Origin: Limnoperna fortunei
Taxonomy: Eukaryota; Mollusca; Bivalvia; Mytilida; Modiolidae
Assembly (NCBI GenBank): GCA_944474755.1
Contig: OX104112.1
Span: 63,085,640-63,149,639, forward strand
Direction: 5' to 3'
Length of the DNA: 64,000 bases
The notes under the pieces are model-generated. The model made no database searches. It had not been told where the DNA came from and saw only the letters and a program-made list of their open reading frames with translations. Positions 36,845 to 49,279 of the stretch are shown here, piece after piece. Within the stretch, counting starts at the first letter, position 1. Each line of letters begins with the position of its first letter. The translations under genes and the position numbers were made by a program.

Positions 36845-37774
36845 CGTAAACGAAATTTGAAATTTACCCAATAGAAAAGTATTATTAACGTCCTGGCATG
36901 TTGAATTTTCGATAGAAGTCAACAATATAATGAGAAAACTGATCTTAATTTAGCATAATTTGGTTCCAATGTGTGATACGGTTTCTGAACTGCTTTTCAC
37001 AATAGAGTCATATTTGATTATGAATCTATCAAAAAAACTCAGATTTAGAAATGAACCATCTAAGGTGCATTTTTACAGTATAATAATTCCTTCTTGCAAG
37101 CGGTTTATAAGAAAACAAATTTCGAACTTTCAGCCAATCATAATGCAAATAATCTGTTTTTTTCTGCGTGATTTTGGTTTAAATGGGTTTTATAGTTTCT
37201 GAGAAAAATGTATTTGTATTTTATTCCAAAAAGCCTATACTTTTCTGTTTTACGGCGGACGTCATCTTAAAACTATGATCGGCAAAAAAAGTTTCTGGAA
37301 GGCAACCTTTTGTGCATTGCCATAATATTACAAATTCATCTGACAAGCCGTTTGTGAGAGGATGTCTAAAATTTTAGCCAATCAGCACGCATTAGTTGCT
37401 CTGGCAGCGATATTGAAAATCTGATCAGTACAAAAAACTGTTTGTTAAGAAGCACCCAATTTGTGTTATGTTTGGTTAAAATTAGCCAAGGGCTTTTGAA
37501 GAAGATCGAAATGTAAAAAGCTTATGACCGATGATGACGACTACGAGGATGCCAAGTGATAAAAACTATAAGATGGGATCATTGAAATTTAAGGCTTTAT
37601 TAAGTAATTGCGTTACTAATAATAATTTTGAGATGCACGCCCCGCGACAACTAATGACACGGGCATATAAAGTTTACAAGCCAAAATAGCCAAAAGTTAA
37701 CAATAATATGGTATCATTCTTACTTTTAGTTGAGAACCATATTAATAAATATAATTTTGTGGCATAATGAATAC
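36845..37774. other. Unannotated sequence
   Basis: Only short AT-rich frames. Phrases such as TTTCAGCCAATCA recur (about 37130 and 37370), suggesting an old repeat. Confidence 0.35.
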
Positions 37775-37994
37775 CTCTATTCTTGTCTGGTCGGTTTTCT
37801 TCGCTATATTTCTTGCATAGGTCCTCATTGTTACATATATTTGTAGTCGTTACTCCTGTTAGTACACTCAATGTAAACTTCTCTTCATTATCACATGTAG
37901 CTTTTGCTTTTACCGAAGTCGTTATTGTGTAAAATTTTGGACTGCCTGTAACTTGAGTAATGTTAGTGGTGAAATATGATGTAAAATCTTTACC
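37775..37994 (-). CDS. Ig-like domain, second-half exon, plus stalk
   Basis: Minus strand: the acceptor TTTGTATTTGCAG ends at 37995, then 220 nt of open frame to AATAGAG before the donor GTATTC at 37774. Enters phase 0, leaves phase 1. The peptide has a beta-strand-rich part with an N-glycosylation sequon (TTNITQV), then FYTITTSVKAKATCDNEEKF, which resembles the E-F strands of an Ig-like domain with the F-strand Cys. A Cys- and charge-rich stalk follows (ICNNEDLCKKY). It lies between the first-half Ig2 exon (49.2 kb) and the membrane exon (30.1 kb). The other two frames are closed, and the preceding exon must end in phase 0, possible if its GTAGGT donor is used. Confidence 0.58.
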
Positions 37995-38714
37995 CTGCAA
38001 ATACAAACAATATTGAATTGATGCAATTACTTCGTAAAAGACTGCCAGTTTTCTTACCGATAGTCACTTTTCTCCGGGTAATCCGATAACTACTAGACGC
38101 TAAATGTGTTTTTTCCACAATATAAGCAATGTGAAAATAATTATCTGATTCTAACTATAAAGCAAAGAATATAAAATTGTGACCTTTTTCAAGCAGGCAT
38201 GTTAATACAAACTCAAGGCAGAATTGATTATGCTGAGCCAACCAACAATTAATGACACAATAAGTTTATAAAATCTTATATGTTCCAAAATAATTTTTAT
38301 CAACTATTATTTTTTATATTTAATGCACACTGTGATTTGTTAAATTATAGGAATGACTCACATTATTAATTCTTTTGTTGGGGTTAAAATATATTTTGAG
38401 TGTTTCCAGTTGTAGTCCGCAAATTAAATATATATATTTTTAAATATTATAATACAAACGATTATTGAGCTAAATCAAGTTTTGTTGGCTTGTTATTATC
38501 ACATGGAAAAATTACCCATTGGGGCAAAACTTTAAACAAGGAATGAAATGACAACAACGATCTATTCAATTAATTATATTTTGATTCTGATCGATAGAAA
38601 ACAAACCATTAAACCATACTTTTACACATTTTTATTTGCGGAATTCTTTCAAAATAATATATTTTTCCTTTTTTAATTTAAGAAACATGTAGTTAATAAA
38701 AGTTTTACCAAATG

Positions 38715-38845
38715 AAAAAAAGCAAAGAAAACCGACCGAACAACAAGAGCCAAAAGCCAAGGGACAGTTACAAATCAGGATATAGACGAACACAACTCAA
38801 AAACTAAAAACATGCAGCATTAGTCAGAAAATGTCATTACTGGTT
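38715..38845 (-). repeat. 3' tail fragment of the same retroelement family
   Basis: The segment around GACCGACCGAACAACAAGAG matches the end of the 50275-50480 tail in the same orientation. No coding part is left. Confidence 0.6.
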
Positions 38846-39394
38846 TTTTTACTGCCAATCCAAATAACTTATGTTGCAAAGCAGTTATTTTTTAAAGCAA
38901 GGAAATAAAGGATCTTTCAACACACAAATACTACATTAAAAAATTATGACAAAATCCCCAACATGAATAAATAGCATTGTTGATTTCAAATTCCATATTA
39001 ATGGAATAACCCCTAATAGTACATTTGATGAACGATATACAAGTTGTTTTCAGGATTATATAAATATAGGATATTCTTATCCCTTGTGTTTGGCTTATTA
39101 ACAATTACATTTTCCGTGATCCACATTTAGAGTCTAGTATAATGCTGAAACTGATAATTGTAATCTATTATTTTCGTTATTGTTCAGTGTTACAATATGT
39201 TCCACAGTGATTGCAATCTTAATTTCGACATGATATGATGGTTTTTATCCCTTCAAGAATTAACCATTTTATCGGTTTTTCTTATGGTATTTTGAACCCA
39301 GTGTAAAGTTTTTGTCACTGTAAGAAAAAGGGCGGGGGCATTTCCAATAAAGGTAGTTCACAAAATTAGACAATTTTTTATTTAAAATATTTTG

Positions 39395-40110
39395 AAATAT
39401 TTTAATTTCCTTTAAATACTCAACAGTTGAGCAACATTTTCTATTTGGTATAACCTAATTTGAAGTTTCAGCACGTGACTTGTTGTTGACGTAATAATTA
39501 AATTGTATTGATGACGTTGACTATATATGAATCCTCCGCAAACATCAAGCGACACTAAAAATTGTGAATTGCAAAAAGCATTTGACAGTTGTTAAAGATT
39601 GTTTTTGTTATTCCTTTTCATAAAATTGAATTAAAAATATAAGAATTGTTTACAATTGTTGGTTAGATTATTGGATATAGAAGACTTTGGATGGGTTTAC
39701 GCTGTACATAAACCGCTTCGCGGTTTTTGGCGTAAACCGACCGAAAGTCGCCTGTCTTCAACAATCTAACCAGCAATTAAAAACAATCCTTAAATATTTT
39801 ATTTTCCTTTAAATACTCAGTAGCTGAGCAAAATTGTTCATTTTTTATAACCTAACTTGGTATTTTAGCACGTGACTGATTGTTGACGTCATAATTATAT
39901 GTATTGATGAAGTTGACTAGACATGCATTCTTTAGCAACAAGTTGCGACACTAATACTTGTGAATTGCAAATATTATTGGACTACTGGTTAAATATTGTT
40001 TTTGCCATTGAATTTAAAATATAAGACTTTTTTCAATTGTTTGTTTGATTATTGGATATAGACGATTTTGGGTGGGTTTACGCTGTACATAAACCGCTTC
40101 GCGAAAAGTC
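39395..40110. repeat. Tandem pair of a ~397-bp unit with nested hairpin
   Basis: Unit 1 begins near 39414 and unit 2 near 39811 (AAATACTCA.....GAGCAA). Both contain GGTTTACGCTGTACATAAAC. Unit 1 carries the complete hairpin at 39652-39782. Unit 2 breaks off inside it. Confidence 0.75.
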
Positions 40111-40959
40111 GAGTAGAGAGACAGTTTTCTCATTTTCCCACTGTTACTCCAGGTTTTTTTATATATTTTTGTACTAAAACTCCATATAATTATTGGTGCG
40201 CATACTGCCAAAATACACAATCCGTAAGTATATAGACCGTCATAAGTAGAGTGTACGTTTGTTATTCGGTTCCCTTTATTGCTAGATATGTTAACTTTAA
40301 ATTAATGTATGATAAACGTTTTCATATTTTACTATCACAGACAGATCAAATTAATCATATATGAATTTAACTAAACATGTGTAACACATTTATAAATTAA
40401 ACACTAGTCAATTTCGTTGTCTCTATTAAATGACCTGATGTGTATTCAAAAACGGTCCAAGTTGACTTTGTAGACGTTTCGTTTCGGACAAAAAGTGGAC
40501 AGTTGATAACGGTCAAGTTTTCTGCAAAATTTTTATAAATAATTATTGTACAAATATATTTACATATTGAGGTGCTTTGAATTTGTAAACTTAAATTTAA
40601 GAGAGAGGTGATGATGTTCTCTAAACTTGTGGCTGACAAATAAAAAGCAACAATAATGGGTTAATATTCAAATTAAACACATAAGTACAAATTATCACAA
40701 GTGTTTTTCATTTGCCTGCTATTGTGAAGGAAAGAAGATATGTCAATTATTAGACAGGTAGAAGTATATGTTTCTTATCCATTGTCATATATTTTGCATA
40801 TGTTCTTGTGGTCTATATGGTTGGGTTTGTTTTTATGCTACACTATGTGTAATATACGTGATAAAAAGGTAAAAATTACTTTTAAATTATCAACAGTTAA
40901 CTCATCTAAAACTTGTCTTGGCACAAAACAGTAAGTTGTTTTAATATGGTTTTGTTGCT

Positions 40960-41275
40960 CTGTCATGTTGACCAACAACCTCGTGGCTCGTTAACAATAT
41001 ATGGCTGCACATTTAAATTTATTCAACGAGACACATTCCTGGGTTTGACTTTTCCTTTGACATGACAATTAGTAACTAGACGGGCGTTCGAATTAGAGGC
41101 AAGCACTGCTTACTCGTCCGGAGCACCTAAGTGCGCCCATGGTTTTTATTGCATTCGATCTCTTTCTGATTTTCGTGTTTTTGGTTCTTGTTCTGTTTTT
41201 TCTATATCCGAATTGTAATGGCCCTTAACTTTTGGATCTTGTTGTTCAGTCGGTTTTCTATGGTTTTTTTTCTTT
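40960..41275 (+). repeat. 3' tail fragment of the same retroelement family
   Basis: The plus strand matches the reverse complement of 50275-50540, including the TCGTCCGGAGCACCTAAGTG stretch. The coding part is absent. Confidence 0.6.
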
Positions 41276-41924
41276 TTAAACACGTTTAAAAAAAGAAAAA
41301 AGAAACCAAATAAAAATTTTACAATCTCTTACTTTATGTAATGACCTTCATACGTGGTATTTGGTTCCATATTTCATTTTTGCCAACGATTTTAATATGC
41401 AGCCCAACCAATTACATTTTAGGTTGCAACAACTGGCAATAGCTTTTTAATACAGATCGTCGTTATCAATAATTTGTATGGTCAATCAAAAGGCGGTAGA
41501 TGCATGTTGTTTTATTGAAAGAGTTTGTTTTAAACCAATCAACAGATGCGAACCACATATTCACTAGTTAATTCTACACCAGTAACGTGGTTTACGTGTT
41601 ATTTAATGTAATAAAAAAATTATTTTACATGGTGCATGAGCTTTAACCGAGTTAATTGGCTCCAAAATACACAGATATTAATGATACAAATGAGGGGCTT
41701 GTTGTAGCAAGCCACTGCTGATTTATGAAGATGTCGAAACGCTTACCTATAGGCTTCTCTAAATAACCATGGCCACAAAAGTGTAGGATATAATGTCTTT
41801 AAATTACTCCCCGTGTGTAGTTGTATTGTTATATTTATAACGGATCAATTTCTAACAAACATCAACAGGGTTAAAAAATAAAGTCACTTCCAATATACAT
41901 ACAGTGAACGGTCACTATCACTAT

Positions 41925-42245
41925 CAAACAAGTGTTTGCTGTACCTAAGTTAATGCTATCCCTTCAGAATTTCTTTATGGGAAATCAATCTTTCAAATAC
42001 GATTGGACATTTTTGCTGATTCAAAGATAGGTTTTACTATTTCTGGATTTGAATTGTTCCTAGACATGACGATGCGTAACTTGGTTGATGTTTATTAGAG
42101 TGCATCTGTGCTTTTTAATGGGTTCGCGTAACTCACTGTCTGTTTTTGTTTTGAGTTGTATATGTTTGTCCGTATCTTGATTTGTAGTTGTCCTTTGACT
42201 TTCGGCTCTTGTTGCTCAGTCGGTTTTCATGCTTGTCTTCTTATT
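41925..42245 (+). repeat. C-terminal and 3' tail fragment of the same retroelement family
   Basis: The left part retains a diverged version of the RT C-terminal coding end (TATGGGAAATCAATCTTTCA). The right part matches the shared tail (ACTTTCGGCTCTTGTTGCTC). 5'-truncated. Confidence 0.55.
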
Positions 42246-43744
42246 AGGAATTTTTGTTTTTGATTTTATAATCCGCTTGGTACAGTAAATACTTTAAAAT
42301 AGAACATCAATAAATCTCAACAAAAATCTACCTGCAAACGCCTGCAACACCAATCATTGACATACCTTTCAAATGCACATCCTTTACATGTAGAATTCAT
42401 TTTGATTAACAATTTAATTAAATGATACAATAAATTATGTTTACAAAAGCAACTAACTAATTAAAGTATTTTGGCAAACAAAAGCTGCGCTAAGGTATAT
42501 ATTCCCAAGAGCCATACAATAAAGTTATTCTAGAAGAGGCGATTCAAGTCCGGAATCGATTCTAAGAAATATATGCGTTGGCAGTACACAGTATGTGGAA
42601 CAAGCTTTAGCCAATCCACGTATTGGAGAATAAGGAAGCACCTAAAGGAGCTGATCTGGACATATGATCAACGAAATTCAGTCTTTCAGGAACAGTCTTT
42701 TAAGCGATAAAAGTTGATGTTCGGTCCCTAGAAGAAACAATTGGCACATATAATTGAGGCGGTCCGTGGAGAAGCAAATGCGACTACAGCAGTACAGTAC
42801 TTTCACCCGTAAACGCAACACTTTGACTGATTGATAACTGATTGCTGACAGATTTTGGAACGCTGACGGATCGCTGACTGATTGATGATGACTACATCCG
42901 TCCAAAATTATGAATCCGTCATTACCTTGGTAACCGTCAGCGATCAGTGCAATCAGTCCAGTCAGTGCGATCCAGAATCCGTCATTTAATTATATGTATA
43001 AATCGGTTAGTTTTTCGACGGATTCGTATAAATTAATAATTTAAAGATAAAACGGATTTTGCGTCATTTGTATATAATATATGCATTTATTATACCATTT
43101 ATAATAAAATAAAAACATACGTTTAAAAGAATTGTTAATACAATGTATCGTTCTAAATGAATAAATAAACATATTTAAAGAAAAAAAATGTCTTTATATT
43201 ATATAATTAAGCACATTTCTTTAGAGCAGGGCATATCTGCGAACCGAGTCCTGTAAACCTTAAAAAAAATTGTATATTAACGCACATCAGTAGCGACGAG
43301 GTAAATGGTTTTTTTTCGTAATCCATTATTGATTCTCTTTTTTTATTCCCGCGACTTGTGATTTCGGCCTATTTTATTTTTTGCGACCTGTTACATATAT
43401 ATTTTTTGTCATATATTAAGCAGACCCGACTCCCTCAATTAGTAACAGATTTATTTCACATTTAGGAAAGAACGTGGCCTCTACTGGACATCATTATTAG
43501 TAACTTAATTGTATGCCTGCGTGTTTTTATTTAGTCATACAGCATTTTAAATACAATAATAAAACTGTTGTGTACAACAATTGTTGAACTGTTAAACAAT
43601 CATTGTCAATCAAAGCGCATCGTTTACTAAACAAAAAGTTGTATTGTAAAATATACAGCGATTCTTGTCGCAAATTTTATTGTACAGGCAGTAAAAGTTG
43701 TTTAAAAAAGTATACATACAATTACGCTGAATAGTTCCATTTGT

Positions 43745-43945
43745 TTCATGGCGTTCATTTTTTATTGGGGGGTGGGATGGGAGGAAGCCGGAGTACAGGT
43801 TAAAACCGACAGTCTTTTGTCAATTAAAGTGGAGTCGGGCGCACCCTATCTGCAGTCGTTCGAAAATCCGCAACCTGTTGACAGGCATGTGATAACTAGT
43901 AGATGACTAAACAATCAGCCACCTAGGCCCCAATAACGCCGGTGA
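43745..43945 (-). repeat. SINE unit 1 inside transposon copy 2
   Basis: Counterpart of 23075-23275. Confidence 0.6.
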
Positions 43946-44284
43946 GAATTGTCTGCGAATACTGAAGTTAAGCGTAAAAATATGTTACAGATAGACACGT
44001 GTTTCAGTACGAAACAGTAATTTTTTTTAACAAAACGTCATTAATTCTTTAGGTCTTAACATTGTCATTACAGTGTCATATCGATGAAACAGAAACTTGT
44101 CAAACTTGCCCTTTAAAAGAGTGTCATTCAATTTAAACAATAACTTATTGTATTGATTGATAGTTTGCTTTTCTTTCAGCCGGAGTATTTCAGCTTTATT
44201 CATGACGAGAATAAGTTAAATATAAATCAATTAGATTTGTTTGCTTGTTTAAATATTGTTAAATCCACTTTCAGTAATTTTTCA

Positions 44285-44485
44285 GCTATATCATGGCGTC
44301 CAGTTTTTATTTGAGGAGGAAGCCGGAGTACCCGGATAAAACCCCCGACCTCCAGTAGGAAAACTGGCTCCCTTTCAATTAAGTCGAGTGCACCCTGCCC
44401 GCAGTGAGATTCGAGCCCGCAACCTCAGTGTTGACAGACCACGTGATCAATAGTTGATGAACTAACATCACCACTCGACTCCTTC
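44285..44485 (-). repeat. SINE unit 2 inside transposon copy 2
   Basis: Best preserved unit: GAGATTCGAGCCCGCAACC (B-box complement) and the full body with ACCCCCGACCTCCAGTAGG. Confidence 0.7.
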
Positions 44486-44749
44486 AATCAATTAAAGAAA
44501 GATGGACAAAAGGGCAAAAATTTTGAATTTCACTTGAAAAATATGGTGTATGGGTTGGGGCGTAAGATTTACTTTTTTTTTCGTGCAAGGAGCGTCACAC
44601 TCTCTAAACATGTTACTATGGTTCGCGGCAATTTTAATATGACCTGAACCACCTCCCCTCCCCCCCCCCCCCCACCCCCATAAAAAAAATTACGCTTACA
44701 TATTCGCAAATTTAACTCGTAACCTTCGATATACAAACGCGGTTAGTTG

Positions 44750-45345
44750 TTTAATCATTATTTGAGATTTTATTCTGTGTAAATTAATGTGACACAATGA
44801 GATAGTGAATAAAATAAGTGAATAAATAGATGTTTTCGCTTTTGTCGTAAATCTTATTCAGTATTAAACACCGGAATTTATAGGAATTGTGGCACAGTAG
44901 TTTATTCTTAATTTGAGTTTTAATTCTGTGTAAATTCAAATTCATGTGACACAATGAGATAGTGAATAAAATATATATAAATAGATGTTTTCGCTTTTGT
45001 CGTAAATTTTATTCAGTATTATACACCGGAATTCTTAGGATTTGTGGCAAGTTTATTCTTTATTTGAGATTTAATTCTCTGTAAATTCATGTGACACAAT
45101 GAGATATATAGTGAATAAAATATATAAATAGATGTTTTCGCTTTTGTCGTGAATCTTATTCAGTATTATACAGCGGAATTCTTAGGAACTGTGGCACATA
45201 AGTTTATTCTTTATTTTTTTCTGTGTTAAATTCATGTGACACTATGGGGTAGTTAATAAAATATATAAATAGATGTTTTCGCTTTTGTCGTAAATCTTAT
45301 TCAGTATTATACACAGAAATTCATTGGAACTGTGGCAAAGAAAAC
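44750..45345. repeat. ~150-bp minisatellite inside transposon copy 2
   Basis: Units starting near 44750, 44899, 45050 and 45201 carry AGATGTTTTCGCTTTTGTCG and ATGTGACACAATGAG. Copy 1 of the transposon has a single unit. Confidence 0.8.
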
Positions 45346-45394
45346 AAACTGATCAAACCACGACAAATGATCTTTTTAAGCGTTTACAATAAAA

Positions 45395-45600
45395 AAACCT
45401 CGACCTCGGAGGTTAAGGTAGCAGTAACCTTTTATTGATCACCAAGTTGTCTGTTCGATCCTTACAGCGAGATGGTGTGCTCGACTCATACCTATAAATT
45501 TGCAACGAGCACCAGTTTTCCTGTCGAAGGTTTGCTGTTTCGTTGAGTACTCCAGCTCTTCGCAATTAACACTCGACGTCATATTATATAAACTAATATA
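45395..45600 (+). repeat. SINE unit 3 inside transposon copy 2
   Basis: Counterpart of 24452-24640. Its reverse complement is partly retained at 58285-58400 in copy 3. Confidence 0.65.
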
Positions 45601-46899
45601 ATTTTTTAAAATAGTGTTAAACAAACTTCAAACATACATACAATGCTAACGCGAAAAGGCGAAGTGAAAAAATGTTACGATTTCGCCTTCACGGTTTTCG
45701 TGTTTCTCGCGTTTTCCGCTTTAAAACTTTTCGAAGGCAAATACAAGATGTACGCCTTGGCATGCGAGGTCAAATATTTGTTGAATTTATTGTGTGTGTG
45801 TTTTTTTTTCATTTCTTTTTAAAATTATTTTTGTAATAAAATGACACTATGTGATGTTTATACTCCGTCAAAGATGCATAAGTGATAGATTTTTTTTTCG
45901 GGGGGGGGGGGGGGGGGGAGAGAGAGAATTTCCATTTATCATTATAACTTTAGACTAGACGTTTTCCGCTTTCAAAATACGGACGTGCGCTTTGGCACGC
46001 GAGATGCTTTTTTAAAGTCATTGTGTGTGTGCGTTTTTTCAATTTACTTTGTTTTAATTATTTTGTTAATAAAATGCACTATGTAATGTTTATATTTTGT
46101 CAGTTGCATTAGTAATAGATTGGGGGAATTTCCATTTCTTTTATTAATAACTTTAGACCAGTTTTAGCCTTATTATTAGGTAAAACGATCCATCAATGAG
46201 GACATAACAGTTGACATTTTTATACTTCCAATATTTGCGAGTGAAACGAATTTATACATTTCGAAATATTAATTTTACTAATCGGAAGTTGAATGGACGG
46301 ATTTGAGCGATCAGTCCAAATCAATCCGTCAGATCAGTCAAATCGTTCCAAATCCGTCAATTGACGGATGGACGGATTAGGAACGATCTGACGGATTGGG
46401 AACGATTTGACTGATTTGACTGATTGATAACTGATTGGTGACGGATTTTGCAACGCTGACGGATTGATAAAAGTGTTGCGTTTTCAATCTCAATTACTGT
46501 AACCAATGTACGATATCTCGGACAGGGATTACCAGCGTCGTCTTTAATTGTTGATGATTCACTGCCTGAAACAACGGCTTTTCTTATAATGACAGCCCTA
46601 AAATGAGGTGCTAGTAGGTAGGCGCAGTACGCAGTCTACAACTTCACAACGAGGCGTGCCAAGAATGACTTGATATACTGGGTATGTGCTGTACGAAACA
46701 AGAAGATGTGATGCCCAGCCTGGGTCAAACAGTTTGGTGAATTATAAGTTGAAAGTGGCTAGAGCACATTCCTGATTAAACAAAGGCCAAAACGTTGGTT
46801 CTAGAAGAACATCATCTACCAGGTCTGAAGGTAGCGGAGACGGAATGGGGGAGTGTGATAGCCAACACTAACAGCTACCGAAGCCTCACTGCATGAGCT

Positions 46900-48170
46900 A
46901 GAGCTACACATTTACACCGAATGAAGATGCGTCTGTCCAAAACAAGAGATTTTTATTCAGATCACAAGAATTATTAGCACAGTTTGTGCAAAATACAAAA
47001 AACGGTACGAATCTTTTGGTGCGAAGTTGTAGTTGTATGAAGTTATCAACAAGTTCTAAGTACAGATGGCATCTTTCATGATGAGAATACACCTGTTCAT
47101 TTGTGGAACTCTTCAAATAAGAAATAATATTATACATTAATTTAATAGCCAACATAATCTTTTGACTTTAAAAAATCCTAGTGTTGGCAATCGGACTAAA
47201 ACATTCTTTATTAATACATATGAACGTCTCTTTATCGTTTTAAACAATAAAAATTGCTTTTATTTTAACACATCTTTGAAAATTTTAACACCTATGTCTG
47301 CGTATAGACATTTACTTATTACATGTTGCTCATCTTCTACCTAATCATAATATAAAAAACAATTTGTACCTGTTACTAAATTTTAAACGGTAAACCCCAT
47401 ATCTAAATTTAGCATTATCAATTCTATGTCTCGTTGGCACATTCGAATGACAGATATTTTGCTGTCTCAAAACTCTGCATGACAATCTTGTATGTTCTGA
47501 GTTTACAACCAATATCTTGTGTACAATCTCTCTGCTGCAAAGATATTGAATTTGAAGCCACACTGAAGCTCTACATGCTGTCCTAACCACAGTTTTAGCC
47601 ATCGCATTATAATGCCAGTTCTCTGTCAATAATAAACCCAGACACATATAACTAGACCTTATTTCAATTTTTGACCGTCTTATAAAACACTATATTAGTC
47701 CTAGATACTGAAAGGTTTCTACAATGTCCTTTTTTGGTGTCTACTAAATTTACTTGTAGGATTTTCTTTTACATAATACACTCAATATACATATGTCTAA
47801 ATCATTTTTATTTTTCGCTCTTAAAATAATAGCATCACCCACCATACAGTAAAAAACTGAAGCTTTTAATCAATTAATATGTATACCAAAATTTAATACT
47901 TTTGCTTCACTCCCCAATCAGATTATAAAACTATTAAACAACATAGGTGATAACAAACAATCTTGTTTCAAGTTTACATTTAACCAATCTGGCATATATA
48001 TCCTATCTGACTACATGTATATAAAGCTTTGATATCAGATAAAAGTTTGTAACTGAAACCAAGTTTTAACAAATCGTGAAACAAAAGATTTCTGTGTAAT
48101 CTAGCATACGCTTGTAAAGAAACAACGGCAGTAAATGCAGAAAATGTAGGTAATTAACGTTTTTTTCTAG
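46900..48170 (-). pseudogene. Non-LTR retrotransposon (LINE) fragment, C-terminal RT region
   Basis: Minus-strand fragments in several frames follow the order of a LINE ORF2 C-terminus: AYARLHRNLLFHDLLKLGFS (about 48120-48050), DWLNVNLKQDCLLSPMLFN (about 47985-47925), EAKVLNFGIHIN, a degraded catalytic region (VGDAIILRAKNKNDLDICIL, where Y-A-D-D is expected), then YLGL and LTENWHYNAMAKTVVRTACR (about 47630-47570), and lastly EDEQHVISKCLY (about 47335), which resembles the C-terminal H..C motif. Stops and shifts throughout. The endonuclease part is missing, so the copy is 5'-truncated. Clade not assigned. Confidence 0.7.
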
Positions 48171-48879
48171 TTTCTTAAATAGATGTTATTGTACTAAAAT
48201 GTTCAACGGTGCTTCGTCACGTTTTGCCCATCATTAATCAAATTATTTTGCTCAAGCCAAGATGCTGCTTATTAATATACGTGTATGCCTTTCCCATTGC
48301 ACAACGGAGATTTAAATGAAATATACATAGTAATGTGACGTAAGACGCTGCAACAATATCTCAATGCTTTCTCTGTATATTAATAAAGTTTTCAAATTTA
48401 CTTTGTTATTTAAAATGCAAAATCTAAGTAAAAATTGCAGATACATTTGAAAAGCAACTTTGCAAATAGCGCGTGATATGCCCGTCTGACGATAAGGATA
48501 TTTCATTGATGTAAAATTTTGCATACACTTATTAAACATAACATGTCAAAATGACCAAATAGTTAACCTGGTATCCTGGTGAAATATGTTTCATTTATGC
48601 ACGCTTCACTTTCAAATATTACACTGGGTCAGGACATACGATATAAGCATTTTTATTGGTTAATAATATGAAGTCATATAATATCATATGCATATGTCAT
48701 CAATCATTTTAGGATCTGTAAAATTCTTTCATAAATATGTTTCTGCCATGTCTGCATAATTGCCTTTATTTGAAACAGGCGCAAGTTATCAAAGACAGAA
48801 ACACATCATACACTAAGCTATTTAAATTCATTGTCAACACAGACACTCAAACGTTGCCTGGTGTAAGTTTCATTTTTCC

Positions 48880-49090
48880 AAGGGCCTCGGAAGCCGAGTG
48901 GCTAATGTACATGTAGTTCGTCTATTAGTGACAACGTGGTCTGTAAACACTTAGGTCGCGTGTTCGACTCTCGATGCGAGCAGTGTGTACTCGACCACTA
49001 TCTTAATTGACAAGGATAATTTGGGGTAATATCCGGCTTCCTTCCCCCCCCCCCCCCACAAAAACTGAATGCTACTTAAGAGCATGGATA
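48880..49090 (+). repeat. tRNA-derived SINE
   Basis: It begins GGGCCTCGGAAGCCGAGTGG with A-box GAGTGGCTAATG, B-box CGTGTTCGACTCTCG, and the family body ending near a 14-nt C run (49044-49057). Confidence 0.7.
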
Positions 49091-49164
49091 TAATGCGCGC
49101 TAGGTAGTAGCTGATGTCAAGGGCACAAGTAATAAATATCTTAAAAACTACAATTACTGAATAC

Positions 49165-49275
49165 CTACTCCATACTGAGCAGAGATTGATGGATATGGTG
49201 CTAACATGGCCACATTCAACGTGCCAACAAGCTCTCCATTATCAATTGTTACCGGGCACGATACTGAAGGATGAT
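49165..49275 (-). CDS. Ig-like domain, first-half exon
   Basis: Minus strand: the acceptor CATTTTCTTGCAG ends at 49276 and the open frame runs to GGAGTAG before GTATTC at 49164. Phase 1 entry. The peptide begins HPSVSCPVTIDNGELVG and goes on to LAPYPSISAQYG. It continues naturally from the Ig1 exon, whose last residues are NTSFE plus one T (making Tyr at the junction), and leads towards GKDFTSYF of the exon at 37994. Two donors are possible: AG|GTATTC (phase 1) or GGA|GTAGGT (exon end about 49169, phase 0). Only the second is in phase with the exon at 37994. The large intron between them holds LINE and SINE debris and a 3.7-kb transposon. Confidence 0.55.
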
Positions 49276-49279
49276 CTGC

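Larger units (their letters stand above)
42794..46500. mobile_element. Non-coding inverted-repeat transposon carrying three SINEs (copy 2)
   Basis: Same family and orientation as copy 1, with ends ACAGTACTTTC and CAATTACTGT and the same terminal GATTGA/GACGGAT arrays. The flanks AGCAGT and AACCAA do not match, so no target duplication is visible. It is longer than copy 1 mainly because a ~150-bp unit is repeated about four times at 44750-45345 and present once in copy 1. It also has a C homopolymer at 44659-44673 and a G homopolymer with AG tail at 45900-45926. SINE units lie at about 43745-43945, 44285-44485 and 45395-45600. It sits in the large intron between the two Ig2 exons. Confidence 0.8.
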
